Positions 33,917 through 48,478 of a stretch of 64,000 nucleotides of DNA are shown piece after piece (the stretch's first letter is position 1; the number at the start of each line of letters is the position of its first letter). The notes under the pieces were generated by a model. That model ran no database searches. It was given only the letters and a program-made list of their open reading frames with translations, and had not been told where the DNA came from. Source of the stretch: Seison nebaliae (taxonomy: Eukaryota > Rotifera > Pararotatoria > Seisonacea > Seisonidae); NCBI GenBank assembly GCA_023231475.1, contig JALJEE010002679.1, positions 1 to 64,000 on the forward strand, given 5' to 3'. Both the position numbers and the translations under genes were made by a program.

Positions 33917-34615
33917 TCATCTTCGTCTTACTAATGGTTTGGGTTTATTTTGAATGTTCGCACATTTCGGTATATGTCTCTCCGCCACATCAGGCGCATA
34001 TCGACGATTGCAATGAGGACATGCAACATAATGAGCATTTTCGGAGGGTTTCGGAGGTGGTAAATCCGCTAAATTACCACCTTCCTTAATAATTTGGTCG
34101 ACATTCTTCGCATCTCTAATAGCACTAATGAATTCCTCATGTTGTTTCCTCCAATTGGATTTCTGAAAGAAAAGTTGAATATTCGAAATGAAGGAGAATT
34201 AACTACAGGTTTCGACACCGGCTTTGTTCTAGAACTCTTTTTGACAAATCCAGCAGCTTCCGTTCCTTGAACTCTTTGTTTAGTCATATCAAATGTCTTC
34301 CTTTTCTTATGATTTGCAGCATTCTCAGTACAAACACGTTCGTGTTGAGCAACTCGATCAGAACCGAAATTTCTCCCACAATAATTACAAGGTGTCATGT
34401 TCATATCGGAAGGTCCTGAATCTTTCGCATCTATTCAAACATTTAAAAGAATCTTGAAAATTATGTTAAGGAGAACTTTGATAGATTTTATCGGCTTTCT
34501 TATTCCGCACAATCTTTTGTGAATCGACATCATTTGGAATGTCTTGTGTTGGTGCACGATTCATCTTCGGTGGGGGATTGCGTTTGGGAGTACTGGTGGA
34601 TGAACCTGAACCCAT
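33917..34615 (-). CDS. ZC2HC1: ZC2HC1-type C2HC zinc-finger protein
   Basis: Three minus-strand exons (34477-34615, 34204-34430, 33917-34162) give 612 bases, 203 residues. Close to vertebrate ZC2HC1A: a first zf-C2HC (CNYCGRNF with H and C in QHERVC), then KRKTFDMTKQRVQGTEA, then NWRKQHEEFISAIRDAK, then a second zf-C2HC (CPHCNRRYAPDVAERHIPKC). The function of the family is poorly known; transcripts are often rich in ciliated tissue and testis. The two introns start GTTCTC and GTTAAT. Its stop codon is only 22 bases from that of the ARL13-like gene on the other strand, so the two transcripts must overlap at their 3' ends. A possible acceptor lies a few bases before the start codon, so there may be an untranslated first exon. 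Confidence 0.88.
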
Positions 34616-35065
34616 ATCTTCTAAAGAAATGAAGAAAGTTTAGTAAGGAAGTCCGAGAAGTGTTACAGCTAAAAATGAGAAAATATTATTGATAATGTTC
34701 CTTTCTTAATATTCTTAATAATATGTCATTTATGCTAAGTCATGTTTATTTATTTCTTGTGAATTGTATATGAAGAGCGAGTATATATCATATAACTGAT
34801 GTCATATATACATGGAATAAATTGATTCCAATAACTAAATTAGTTTTCTAATGGCGTTATTGTCAATGGAAACGACGGACATTTATTTCATGCAAACCTT
34901 TCGGGAGAAATAATTTTCTATCAGTCTACAACAGTCAAGTTAAATTCTGTCTAGTTCTAATTATTCGATATCGATATAATAATTCTATTCTCTTTATAAA
35001 TCGACTTCTATTACTAAATAATATGAAATAAGTACCTAAAATTAATAATTTCTCTTACCTAGTCT
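34616..35065. other. Spacer between ZC2HC1 and ZNF474-like genes
   Basis: About 450 AT-rich bases between two genes on the same strand. It should hold the ZC2HC1 promoter. A sequence at 34854-34871 (GTTATT...GGAAAC) is only weakly X-box-like. Confidence 0.5.
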
Positions 35066-36753
<1,688 letters not shown>

Positions 36754-36976
36754 TTCTTTAATTGCCTTTCGATGTTTTCTTTAAAAAATTTCTTTCTTAA
36801 TTCTTATTTTTTCTTTTTGTGAAGTAATTGACTTTAATTAAAAATTCACAATAATCGCCGTAATCATTCCAAGTGTATCAAGAGGAAATGGAATGACATG
36901 TTTTCCAACGAATATTGCAAATATTTTAACAGCGCAATTGTTCGGATGGAGAGAAATGGGTCAGTTATGTCCAATG

Positions 36977-36990
36977 GTTACCATGGCAAC
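36977..36990. promoter_or_regulatory. Perfect palindromic RFX X-box upstream of ZNF474-like gene
   Basis: GTTACCATGGCAAC is a perfect match to the RFX X-box palindrome. It lies 224 bases upstream of the ZNF474-like start codon and no gene is seen on its other side, so it most likely drives that gene in ciliated or sperm-forming cells. Confidence 0.85.
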
Positions 36991-39202
36991 TTCTCACATA
37001 AAACAACATCAACAAGTTGTTGTAAGTTTCGGACATTTTAGTCCGATATTAAATTTCCCTCAGTTTCTTTTTATTGTTATTATTTTCAATAAATTTCTAA
37101 TTAGTTGATGAATCGTCATATTTAGAAAGTTAAAGTTATATGAGTCGAAATAAGTGGGGGGTGGCTGAAAAGAGAGATTCTTTATATATAGATCATTGAC
37201 ATAAAAGTAAAGTTTTGTTTGGTCATTTGTCATCTTTTACGCCCAATCATTATTTATGAATACTACTCAACTTAACATATTCACTTCAATTCCATTCGAT
37301 ATGGGGTGGGAGACGATGTGTTAAAATTTTCGAAATGATTATTATTTGTTTTTTTGCCTGTCAAACACATGTGTCCACTCATTGTCTTCCGCCTTCCTAC
37401 TCTTGTCAGCTCATAAAATTCTTCCTTCTCTATCATTTCGTACATTTTATGATGATTATTTCGTTTTGTTCATCCTTTTCTTATCGTCCAAATGAAGGGT
37501 TGTGTGGGCATAAAAGAATTAAGGAGAAGTAGCTGCTGTATGTAAATGGAGGGGGAAGTCAGAGAAAATAATTTTCGGATAAACAAAAGGTTCCCATCTC
37601 CAACAATAACGTGTGCTGTTTGGATGGATGGATGTACGATCGTCTTCCACTACCAATTTCAGATCGATGTAAATACTGATAGATGGATTCGTATGTGTGT
37701 GTAGAAAGGAATGTGAAACATACCATTAACCATCGATAAGAAAAATTTTAAATGTGATGAATGATGAAGAAAAACGTAATTTTTCGATTAAGCTTAATAT
37801 TTGCATTGGACAAATGTGAAAAAATAATTTTTTAGATGAAAAAAGAGAATTTGAGAGAAAATTCAATTATTAGTGAGAAATAAGTGCGATATAAATGTAA
37901 ATAAAATAAAATAGAAATATCCTCACGCGAATATTTAGTGTCGTTTAATAAAGAAAATTAGATTGAGTAGTTATCAAATCTATTTATGTATTCAGCTATC
38001 TCATTTCTTTCCATTGTTCGGAAGTGTGTGCTTTCTAATTCTCTTTCTAACAATTAATCATTCGTTATCCTATTAAATTATGTTTCTTTAAATGAATATG
38101 CCTTCTCATCTGGTTAGCCTTCCCCCATTTTTTAAGAAAACAATCTCCCAAATACACATATTGCCTACTACTTAAAAGGGCGAATAAGAAGCGGGAGGAA
38201 GTGCTCATATCATGTTCGTCATATTCATGTGAAATGGAGATGAGATTTCATTGAGAATTAAAATAAACTTTCAACTAATTCTGAATTATCAACTTAATTT
38301 TATTCATGTAAAATATTCTAACTGAATTCTCATTAACTGTTAACTTCGTTGATTTTTCCATGTAAATTATTTGATGATTATAAAGAAAATTTCTTTATCC
38401 TTTTGAAAATTGGAACGTATTTCAGATTATACGTGTACTTAATTTGGAAGTATTAAATTTAACGAATTGAAGGAATTTCCTTAAAAATCAAAAGAAAAAC
38501 TTCAACAAGTCCACATTGCAGAGTAAGAATGAGAGGAGATGAATGTATAAGAATGACGAAAATTTATATGGAAATATCGTACGATGTCTCTCATGAATCA
38601 ACATGTAATATATACATTATTCTGGATAATGATTAGGATGCTTCTTTTTTACTTCATTAGATTGTTTAATAAGTGATGTTGTGTATGTAATCCTTTCAAT
38701 TATTGTTGAGCGCATTTTCTACCTTAATTCACTTCATTCGATCACATTCTTTCTCCAATTTCATTCATTGTTTACCATAAAAAGAAAACTGTTACATCAT
38801 CATTCTCTTTCCATGCAATAACGACATTCTCAGGAGAATCAGAATGTATTCAGTCATCTTTTCATAACAACAAACCTCTCCAAATCCCATCTACCTCATT
38901 CCAATCGAAGTTAAATATCATCAATTCTTCCCTAGTTTTATAGAATTAATTGTCTTTTCATCCACAAACTAGTAATGCTTAATTCGTATATTAACCAATT
39001 AAATACGTATATAGCAATCGTCCTATCTTCCAATCTTCCTCAAATAATAAATAAATTTCCCATAAAAAAATATATCGATATCATAATTCAAATTTCCTTT
39101 TTCATTCATTTCTTCTTACTAATTCTTTATAGTTGCGATTAACATCGCTCTCCCAACAGAACTCATTAATGTTCTTCAATTAATTTCATTTCATTAGATT
39201 AG
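36991..39202. other. Intergenic, no gene recognised
   Basis: About 2.2 kb upstream of PIP5K. No exon recognised; short frames at 36893-37108 and 37335-37532 lack similarity. A 5' exon of PIP5K may be here, since an acceptor-like TTAG abuts its start codon. Confidence 0.5.
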
Positions 39203-42200
39203 ATGGGTGATAACGAGAAACTTGGACATCGAAAGGTCCGCGACGGTGTCGTCACATACAAGAAGGTTTTACAAAAATTTTTCTTTAAAATTCATTCTAA
39301 AATATTTAGACGAGTACGAATGAATTGATGAGTTGCCTCCAAATTGGCATTGCCCATTTCATTGATAAAAAGGAGAATTATGCCAATCGAGATATTCTAG
39401 TGAAAGATTTCCACGCATCAGAAACCGATTATTTCCCAGCGTTATTCACAATCATTAACAACGATTTCCTCATTTCCTTCTAGAACTGGTTCCGACAATA
39501 CTATACAACATGTGTGGAGAGACTTCCGATTCAAAGCTTATGCTCCCTTCGCATTCCGCAAATTCCGTGCTACATTCGATATCACTTCGGCCGATTATCT
39601 GGTTTGTTCCCGATTTCTACTCTCATCTTTTCAATATCTACTTTCAGGTGTCAATATGTAATCAGGATTTGAAAGAGTTGAGTAATCCCGGTGCATCGGG
39701 GAGTGTATTCTACTTAACAAAAGATGATAGATTTATCATTAAAACAGTGACATATAAAGAATCGAAATTCTTGGGAAGATTACTTCCCGGATATTATATG
39801 GTTTTCATTTTTCTTTAAGCCAAACCAATTTAATTTTAATATTTAAACTTTTAGAATTTATCACAAAATCCCAAAACAAAATTACCCAAATTTTATGGTT
39901 TATATTGTTATCAAGTTAGTGTCTTCCAACTCTCCTTTTTTTTTATCGACGAATAGTTTGAGGAAAATGATTGTTTCGAATTAGATAAAGAAAATCATCT
40001 TTAAACTTTCACTAAATTCTGTAAGGATGTCATATCGGTAGCGAAGTATCAATTCACCATTTGTAAGAATACTATTCAGCAGGTGACGAATTTGTTTAAC
40101 AAGATTTTTCTTTAAAAATTCTTTCGGAAATTAATTTGAAAATTTTATTTCGTTTAATTTCTTGAAAATTTGTTTCTTTCCACTAATCTTCTTCTTTCAG
40201 ACGGGTAACAAGAATATTCGTGTATGTGTAATGAACAACATTCTCCCATCCAATTACAAGATGTATCGGAAATTCGATTTGAAAGGTTCCACATATAAAC
40301 GATTCGCCAGTAAAACGGAACGAGAGAAACGTGCCCCAACATATAAGGTTTTGTAAATATTGAGTGAATATGTGGGGAAATAATGTCAATTTTCATTTTA
40401 TTTTGAAGGATTTAGATTTTATGGAATTTTATCCGAAAGGAATAATTCTGGACTCTGATAAATTTGACGAATTAAATCGAACGATCGTCAAAGATGTCCG
40501 AGTGTTGGAATCGTTTCAAATTATGGATTATTCACTTCTACTCGGTATTCATTTAGTGGAAGATAAAGATGAGAAAGAAAGTTTCCATTTTTCCCCGAAA
40601 GATTATCATCCTCCACTTCATCTAATAGTGGGTCAGACACCTAGTCAAAAAAAGTTACCCACGAAACCACAAAAAGATTTAATGTTTTTTTTCCTTTTTT
40701 TTAATTTGTCCAAGTAATTTCCTGACGATTTATTTTGGAAGTGAGAGAGGAATCTTAGCAAAAACCGATGACGGCCAACAATTGTTATTATTTCTTGGAG
40801 TGATCGACATCCTTCAAAGTTACCAAGCAAGAAAACGTATCGAACATACACTCAAATCTATCTGGACTAGACAAGGCGTTTGAATTCATTCTCCTATTTC
40901 GGTTTAATCAAATTATATTTTCTTCTTTCAGGATACCATATCGGTCACCGATCCAACGTTTTATGCAAATCGATTTCTCGATTTCGTTTTCAAACAAGTC
41001 TTCGTCAGAGACAGTTAGTTACCATTTTCCTTCGCCCCCCCTCCACTATTAGTTCAATTTGATTTTATTTCCTGAAAATTTGATTAATTTGAAAATATGT
41101 TTGACTCGACAAAAAAAAATCGATTAATTAATTTGATTTTTTTTCTATTTCTATTCTGTGCTGAAAAGATAAAATTAAACGTAAAAAATTCAAGACAGTT
41201 GCAAAATTAGCAACGGGTAATACTTAATATTTTCATTTTCTTTTTGTCAAGATGATCGCCTAGTTTTGTGAGGAATTCTAGTTGTTTGTCTTCTCTCTGT
41301 GTGTGTACGTCGAGATGTTTGATTTTTTCGCTGAGTAACCAATAATTCTTAGCTAAAATTTTATTGGAAAAAAGAAGAATAACAATATTTTTTCAACAAT
41401 CCCATTTGTATTTTGTGAAACGATTATTATTAAGAGATTTGATGCTTCTTCTGTTGTGAATGGTTTTCATGTAGAGTTCCAATTTCTTTGTTGTTCTCTC
41501 AAATGAAATGCTTGATCAAATTGCCATTTCTCTTCAATCCAAATTTATTAATTTCTCTTTTTTTCTTCAATAGTGTGGACAAATCCGTCTCCGAACACGG
41601 CACTAACTTTACAACCGAAACCTATCACAATTAAAACTCCAAAAAAAGACGGTTATTATCATATTAATTTGATTGAGGAAAATTTTTGGGAAAATATTCT
41701 ATAAAAAAAAATTTGTTGAAAAATATTTGTGGAAAAAAATTTTTGGAATAATATTGTATGAGTTTTTTGAAAAATATTTTATAAAAAAAATTGTGGAAAA
41801 AAATTTTATGGAAAAATGTTTATTCTAATTTTTTAGGTGACAAAGAAGATAAAGATAATGATGCTCCACCTGATATCATTCAATCGAACTCCTCATCCCA
41901 TCAACAGTACGATACGCCTACAGCAAGTTCATATTCCAGTTATTTGAGAACAGTCCGAATTGACGGAAGTAAAGTGGATAGATTTCATAGGAATTCTTCA
42001 TTTGAGACAAGTAATGACCGATCTGATACAAACCGACCACAAGGAAATCATTATATGATGAAATTCGATAGAAATAATGATAATGTCAATAATAATTATC
42101 AAATAAAAGATGAAATGAAGAAACATTATCATCACGTTCAATATGAAGATGAGGAACGACAACATCATCGACATCATCCAAGTCATTACATTGCTCATGA

Positions 42201-43672
42201 TTTCAATCATAATGATCAATTAGATAATTATTATCACGAGCAACCGAATGATAATTTTAATTGGCGTGCAAATACAATTGAAAGGAATGTAAATACATCG
42301 AAACAACATCCGGTGGTGATGAAAAAACATTCGGAGATTACGATGATGGACAAAGGTAAATATCGGAAGGAAAATGAAAGATTCAATTTTTTTAATGACC
42401 AAAAACTTGATGATGGTTGGAGAAGGACACCACCGAAGAATTATATGGGTCAAATACAACATCCGGAACATGAGAAGTATAGAAGATTCGATATGTATCA
42501 TCATCAAGATGGAAAAGATAAAATTTCATATGATAACTTCCTTCACCATCATTCCTCACATCAGGAAATCCGATCTGAATATGATCGTTATGCAACAAAA
42601 ATTCCAATAGTGTTCAAGGAACCGCAAATCTATTCTAAGAAATATGAGGGAACATCATTCGCAGTCAGAAATCATAAATATTCTTCTAACAACGACAATA
42701 GACAACAGTTGAAATTTTATTCCAATTTGAAAATTTATTCGAATTTTTTATTTTATTCAGAGATCAATTATCTGCCGTTATTCATGTGAAGAATAATGAG
42801 AACAATCAATCGCCATATTCAAAACGGAGACATAACAAATATGAAATGTTTTTATTCTTTTCAATAATTTCTTCTTTTAATTTCAAAATTCCATACCATC
42901 AGCAATGATAATGAACGATATGATATGAATGAATTTCGAGACGTACATAATCCACATCAGGAATCAGCAAAAGTTAGTAATATTTTTCCGAAGTTTTCGC
43001 TGTCTGGATCTGATTATTAACATGAATTATTAACATGCCCCATAAATATGACATTTGAAATTGGCTAATTCTTTTTTCTTTTCTGACTCCATAGTCATTT
43101 TATGTGACCAAACATTTAACATCCAATTAACTGGCATCGTTTAATTAGATTGAATATGTGTAGGTAAATTTCATTTGGTCTATTCTTTTCTTTTTCTGGT
43201 GATGAAGTTGTATTTGTGGTAAATGTGTGTTGTCTCTATTAGTGTCTGGGTGAATGAAGTTTTGATTTAAGAACGAATAAAGTCGGAAGGTTAATCGAAG
43301 TAATTTGGTTAAATGTAATTTCTCTACAAACAATTTTTCTTATTGATTTTTAAGTATTTTGATTAAGTAAATATTTTTTCGACAAACGTTTCCTCCCAAT
43401 TTGTGTAAGGGGGAGACAACAACACGATTCTTCTCGTCTTCTTCTGCACTGCAAATTATTTAACATTGTTGATTCGTTCTTACTAAGTCACCGAACTAAT
43501 CCCATTGAGCTAATCGAAGATAATACTTCCATTTGTTTCACAGAATTTAGTGGAATCGATGAATGAGGGAAAGGAGAGAATCATCAATCGATTACATCAT
43601 CTCCAAAACACCGTTAAGCGTTGGACAGCTACACCGATGAAATTAGAAGACAATGTCATTTATTTTGAATGA
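39203..43672 (+). CDS. PIP5K: Phosphatidylinositol-4-phosphate 5-kinase, type I
   Basis: Makes PI(4,5)P2 from PI4P at the plasma membrane. Fifteen exons: 39203-39265, 39310-39440, 39484-39601, 39648-39800, 39855-39914, 40201-40347, 40409-40683, 40715-40877, 40932-41013, 41169-41216, 41574-41651, 41837-42707, 42761-42847, 42903-42972, 43544-43672; 2475 bases, 824 residues. Kinase motifs in order: EKLGHRKV, the glycine loop [16 protein letters not shown] with the ATP Lys, [37 protein letters not shown], and the type I activation loop [17 protein letters not shown]. The tail of about 430 residues is long and rich in His, Asn, Asp and Arg, and ends in a compact conserved-looking block ([15 protein letters not shown]). 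Nearly all introns start GTT. The seventh intron is only 31 nt and has an in-frame alternative. The protein starts almost at the kinase domain, so an N-terminal exon could be missing. Confidence 0.9.
41660..41820. repeat. Degenerate AT-rich tandem repeat in a PIP5K intron
   Basis: Loose repeats of a GAAAAATATTTTATAAAAAAA-like unit fill most of the 185-base intron before the tail exon. A frame running through it (from 41791) is not coding. Confidence 0.55.
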
Positions 43673-46288
43673 AAATTATTCTTATTTTCTACTTTCTCTT
43701 ATGAGTTCCATTTCATTACCCATTCCTCATGCAATATTCGCCTGGCATCATCACTCGAAAATAAATTGTTGAGTTAATTCGTAGAAATTTTTCAAAGATT
43801 TTTTTTTTCTTAAAAAATATTTATGAAATTCTATGCGAAGTCCATCCTCCTCTTATCTCCTGTTATTATTTTCTCCATCATTTGTTAAATTGACGATTTC
43901 TGTTAATATCATTCCTGAAATCTCCCAAATCTAGTCGATTTGAAGGAATTAATTTTCATTACTTTCTCCTTTCTTTTTTAATAAACAGTTTATATTAACT
44001 TGCTCAATTACCTCATTAATTTATTAGTTTCATCACTTCCATTATTACTATTTCTATTATTTTGTCTTTTAATTCATTTTTCTTTTTTAAATTTGTGGTA
44101 ATTTCTATTAGTTTCTTCTTTTTTCTATTCTTCTCTTGGAAATCTCTTTATTTGCTTCTCTTATTGTTCTGTGGAAATATTGTTTATCTTTCTATGAAAA
44201 TCTAATATTTTTTTGGACAGATCGGGTCGAAATTGAAAACGTCGATAATTGATGATGGTGGAAGAAGGGATCATCGGAATAGAAGAATGCTGAAGTGACA
44301 AAAAAGAATATTTGTGAAATGATATTATTTCATTTCCCGTTATGATTTAATTACAAACAATCAATAATAACAAATACAAATTGAATATTTTTATGGAGTG
44401 TGTGAACATCTTTCTCATCCGTCTTCTTCTTCTTCTTTTGTTGTTGTTGTTGTTAATAGAGGAGAAGGAAGAAGGAAATACATCTGATCATCAAATTGCA
44501 TGAATGATTTCTCCTTCTCCTCTTGTCCATCGAACGAACAATGGAACGTAACAAATCTTTTTCCACAAATAAAGAACGAGATATATATATATATATATAT
44601 ATTCACATTTACATGTCTCTATGCCACCCGAAGAGTACACTTCTTTACATTCGCTCTTTAAGAATTGGATCTGAATGATTTATGATTCTTTTTATTCATT
44701 TAACAGTTATTCATATTATTCTCCCAACTTTTCTTCTTTTTTTTCAATTTATCATCTGGAAGTAACTGAATGATACGAAAACGAAAATTGACCAATTCTT
44801 GTTTCCACTTATCAAATAATAACAACAACATCAATTTTCATTTTTCCTTCCAACTTTTCTTTTTTTTTTCACAAAGTTTAAATTTTTCTTTAACAACAAT
44901 TTCTTCGATATGATAATTCTCTTGACGAACAATAACAACAACATTAATAAACCGACATCTTTTCCTACCGATAATCTTTACAAATTCTACTTCTGGTAAC
45001 ATCTCTATTCTGATCATTAATCGTTGCTATTTGTCTTCTTATTAATCGTCGAGATGATCATGTTCTTCTATGTCAGTCTATAATTGTTTATCAACTAATT
45101 CTTTATATATTTCTTCTTCTCATGTCAATCTTTTTACATTTTTTTTTGTTATTTAATTTATTATTATATATTACAGTTCATTTTCTAACTACATCCTCCC
45201 AACCATCTTCTTTATCATTATCATCTTCTTTTTAACTCCTTTTATTTATTCACTCTCAAATCAGAATATAACAGTAATAATAAATCTGTATTTATCAGCT
45301 GATCTGATTCGATTATGGACCAATTTCTATTTTCTCATCATGAAGAAGTGGAAATGAGTATTGGATGTATGCTGATCCAAACCATTAAGTAGATTAAGAG
45401 AGGAACAAAAATAATAATCATGACGACAATTCATTTCCGCTATCTCCCAATTGTTCTCATCGCAATATCTCCATTTTTATTTCAATCAGAATAAATTGAA
45501 TGAAAGATATCATGATAAAATATTGGCAGTTGATAGATAGATAGTTTTATTTTGAGGATTTGAACTTGAAAGAATTTTGAAGTCAGCTCACTAACGGATC
45601 GTAAAACTCATACATTATCTTCATTATTATTCGTTTACTTTCCATCTCTCGTCGTCTTCCCGTTGGATGAAGGAGATGTGAAAGTTGAAATCGATCTGAT
45701 GATTTCTTCAGATCATCTAGAGATAGATTAGTGAATTCGAGTTTATTAGTTCTCCTTCGACGACGAGTATTGTTATGATGATATTCGATGTTCTTAACTT
45801 CAATGTCTTTTCTTCCATGCTAGATAAAAATTGGGATAAGATGTTGAAGAAATAGAATTCCATTGAATTTCCTTCTCTAATGATTTTGTTGTTCTTGAAA
45901 TGAGATGGGGAGTATAAAGATGGTCGAGATCGATATTCAATATTTGTTGAGAACGACATGAATTAGAAATTAGATGAGATTCATCATTTTCACTTCTACT
46001 AATTTCTTTTCCATTCCTCTCCTTCCAAAATTGACAGAACAAACTCAGAGAAAATTTGAGTGTTTTGGAGAAATAATTTGGGAAGAGCGAAAGAAAATTG
46101 AAGATAAACGATCATTACGACGGAAGTCCGTTGATGTCGATCGTCTAACCTAAATAAAAAGTTTTCATTAATCAAGGCCATCATCCATGTTCATTCTCCG
46201 TCGTTCCTTTACTAACGGATCTCATTTTATTATGTTCATTGTTCTACTTATGGATGAAATTGATTGAAAGTGAAAATTTCGAAAAATA
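43673..46288. other. Intergenic, no gene recognised
   Basis: T-rich and AT-rich sequence with GTT and CTT trinucleotide runs near 44420-44455 and an (AT)n microsatellite at 44581-44600. Minus-strand frames at 45717-46184 overlap one another and lack similarity. The promoter of the mucin-like gene should lie at the right end. Confidence 0.55.
44581..44600. repeat. (AT)n microsatellite
   Basis: Ten consecutive AT dinucleotides. Confidence 0.9.
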
Positions 46289-48012
46289 ATGAAAATTGAA
46301 TGTTACTACTTCGTCCTCTCAATTGTCATCCTCCTCAACTTCGCCTCGATTAGTCATTACCCGAATATCGTTTATTCGATCGATGTGAATCCAATACAAG
46401 TATTAAAATCATCAAACATCAACGGAATTGTGAAATTGTGGCATTTGATAAAGAAAGTGGAGAAGATCAAAAATTATTTGAGAATCAAAAATGCTAAGGA
46501 AGAAACGGAACGATATGATTTTATTTCATTCGATTCACCTTCTCGAAATAAGGACATACGAATGAATTTGATCAAAAATAAGAAATATTATCGACTACCC
46601 ATCACCACAGATAATTTGAACGTTAATTCTTATGATTTCCTCACCGCCACATTGAAAAAGAATCTCATCGATAAATTTTATTCGCCTAATTCACATTTGG
46701 GGCAATTGGATAAAAATTCAAAAAATCTGTTGAATTATAAAAGAAGAAAAATTACATCAACAATGAAAAGTAGCACATTGGGCATTGGAAAACGGATGAC
46801 AACACTTCACTCGATTTTTCCTGATTATTTAGGGAAACGTCCGAAAACACTTTTCACTTACTATCCGTCAAACGAACTTTATTTCGATTATAATGATAAT
46901 ATCATTCCATATGAAATATTTCAATCAACAGTAACGAAACATCCCCTCATTTCCACTACCACAATGAGAATATCGAACGGATATTATTTATCGACTGATT
47001 CATATCGTTATCCGATAATCACTTCTCCATTCAACCACTTCACTACAATTCGACCGATCTATTGGACTTATCGAACGCTCAAAAACTTTCTTCCATATCA
47101 TCGAACTACCACCATATCCTCATTTGAAACAAGTACGACATTAAACGAACGGGAAAATGAAAAAGTGATAAATTCTCCTTTTCAAATCACTTCAATATCA
47201 TCTCATCAAATATCATCCACTACAACAATCTCAAAATTAAGAAGTTCAACTACAATTCCTAAAGTAACATCTTCAGCTACTATCAATTTTATGAATTCAG
47301 AAAGAACAACTACATTTAATGAAAAACTTTTAGAGAAATTTTCAACTTTGACTATAACATCCACTTCTTCCACCACTACAACTATTACCACTACCACTAC
47401 TACTACTACTACTACTACTATCATGAGAACAACTACTATTAATACATCCACTTTTGATACAACTCAACAAAGATCAACAATAACAACAATCGTTAGTTGG
47501 ACGAAAGGAAACAAGAGTAGCATTCATTTGGCAAGTGGGACATCGAACCATAAAATTGATAAGATGCTAAAAGATTCAAAATCGAAAGAATCAGGTGGAA
47601 TATTGAGAAATTGGCAGAAATTGTTATCGATTATGTCGATTATCATGATAGGAATCGTCTTCTTCATTCTCATACTCAAAGCTTTCTCTCATCATTGTGA
47701 AGAGTTAAGAGATGGTGAATCGGAATATCTTCAGAATAAAATCTTTTGCAAATCTTCAAAAGCATCAATTCAGAACGATAATCAATCTCACAGTTTCAGT
47801 AGTGTGTTCACTTTCTCTCCAAAGAAAGTTACCGTTCCGTTGGAAGAATATATTTCTAACAACAACAGTGTGCGACTGACCAATTTCAGGAATCGTGAAA
47901 AGAAACAGATAAAATTCGATCTAAATCCTCAACATTTTGGTACGAGTTCCGATTCATCGACTACATCACCATCCAATTCGGAATCATCTTCTCCCACTTC
48001 ATATGGAATGTC

Positions 48013-48050
<38 letters not shown>

Positions 48051-48478
48051 CAATAAATTGTTATAGTTTAAATGAATCAGAAACGTCATATACGTTGACG
48101 AATGGTGATACGGATGCGATTCATGTGGATAGTTCAGGAATGAATGATTATGCCAATTTCGAAGAGACGGACAAGCAAATGTTCGATTCGACCGATCTCT
48201 CTCAAACGAACACGTTTAATGAAAATAATCGTGTGAATAAAGAAAACCTTATTATGGCAGTTAATGATGTCTCGTCAGGTAATTATACGTATATTCATTC
48301 TTTAACAACGTCAATAAAAAATTGTGATTCTTCCAACAAAACTAATTATCATGATGTCACTAATTCGTTGTCTCTTACAAACGAGTCTATTGATTATGCA
48401 ACCGTTTCGAAGAAAGAAGGTCGACAACATCGTCCTCCATACGATGACGGACAAACATCAGAAACATTCCATCGATGA
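46289..48478 (+). CDS. Single-pass membrane protein with mucin-like Thr-rich ectodomain, unknown function
   Basis: A single exon of 729 residues whose family I do not recognise. Residues 1-28 are a likely signal peptide (hydrophobic VLSIVILLNFASI core). The next 240 residues are basic with no known domain. Residues 270-405 are very rich in Thr and Ser, with a near-homopolymeric Thr run around 370-380 encoded by ACT/ACC repeats, as in O-glycosylated mucin stalks. A single membrane segment follows at about 445-467 (IMSIIMIGIVFFILIL). The cytoplasmic part of about 260 residues is acidic, rich in Ser and Asn, and contains a run of about twelve Asn from an (AAT)n microsatellite at 48016-48048. The composition suggests a type I surface glycoprotein. 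Long repeats in frame without stops argue that it is translated. Confidence 0.7.

Noticed and set aside
34854-34871. Possible X-box upstream of ZC2HC1
   Set aside because: Only the right half fits; the left half-site and spacing are poor compared with the two good X-boxes.
44415-44600. CRISPR-like or regulatory meaning of the GTT and AT repeats
   Set aside because: Simple microsatellites without spacer structure.
45717-46184. Three overlapping minus-strand frames before the mucin-like gene
   Set aside because: They overlap in different frames and lack similarity, membrane segments or plausible introns.
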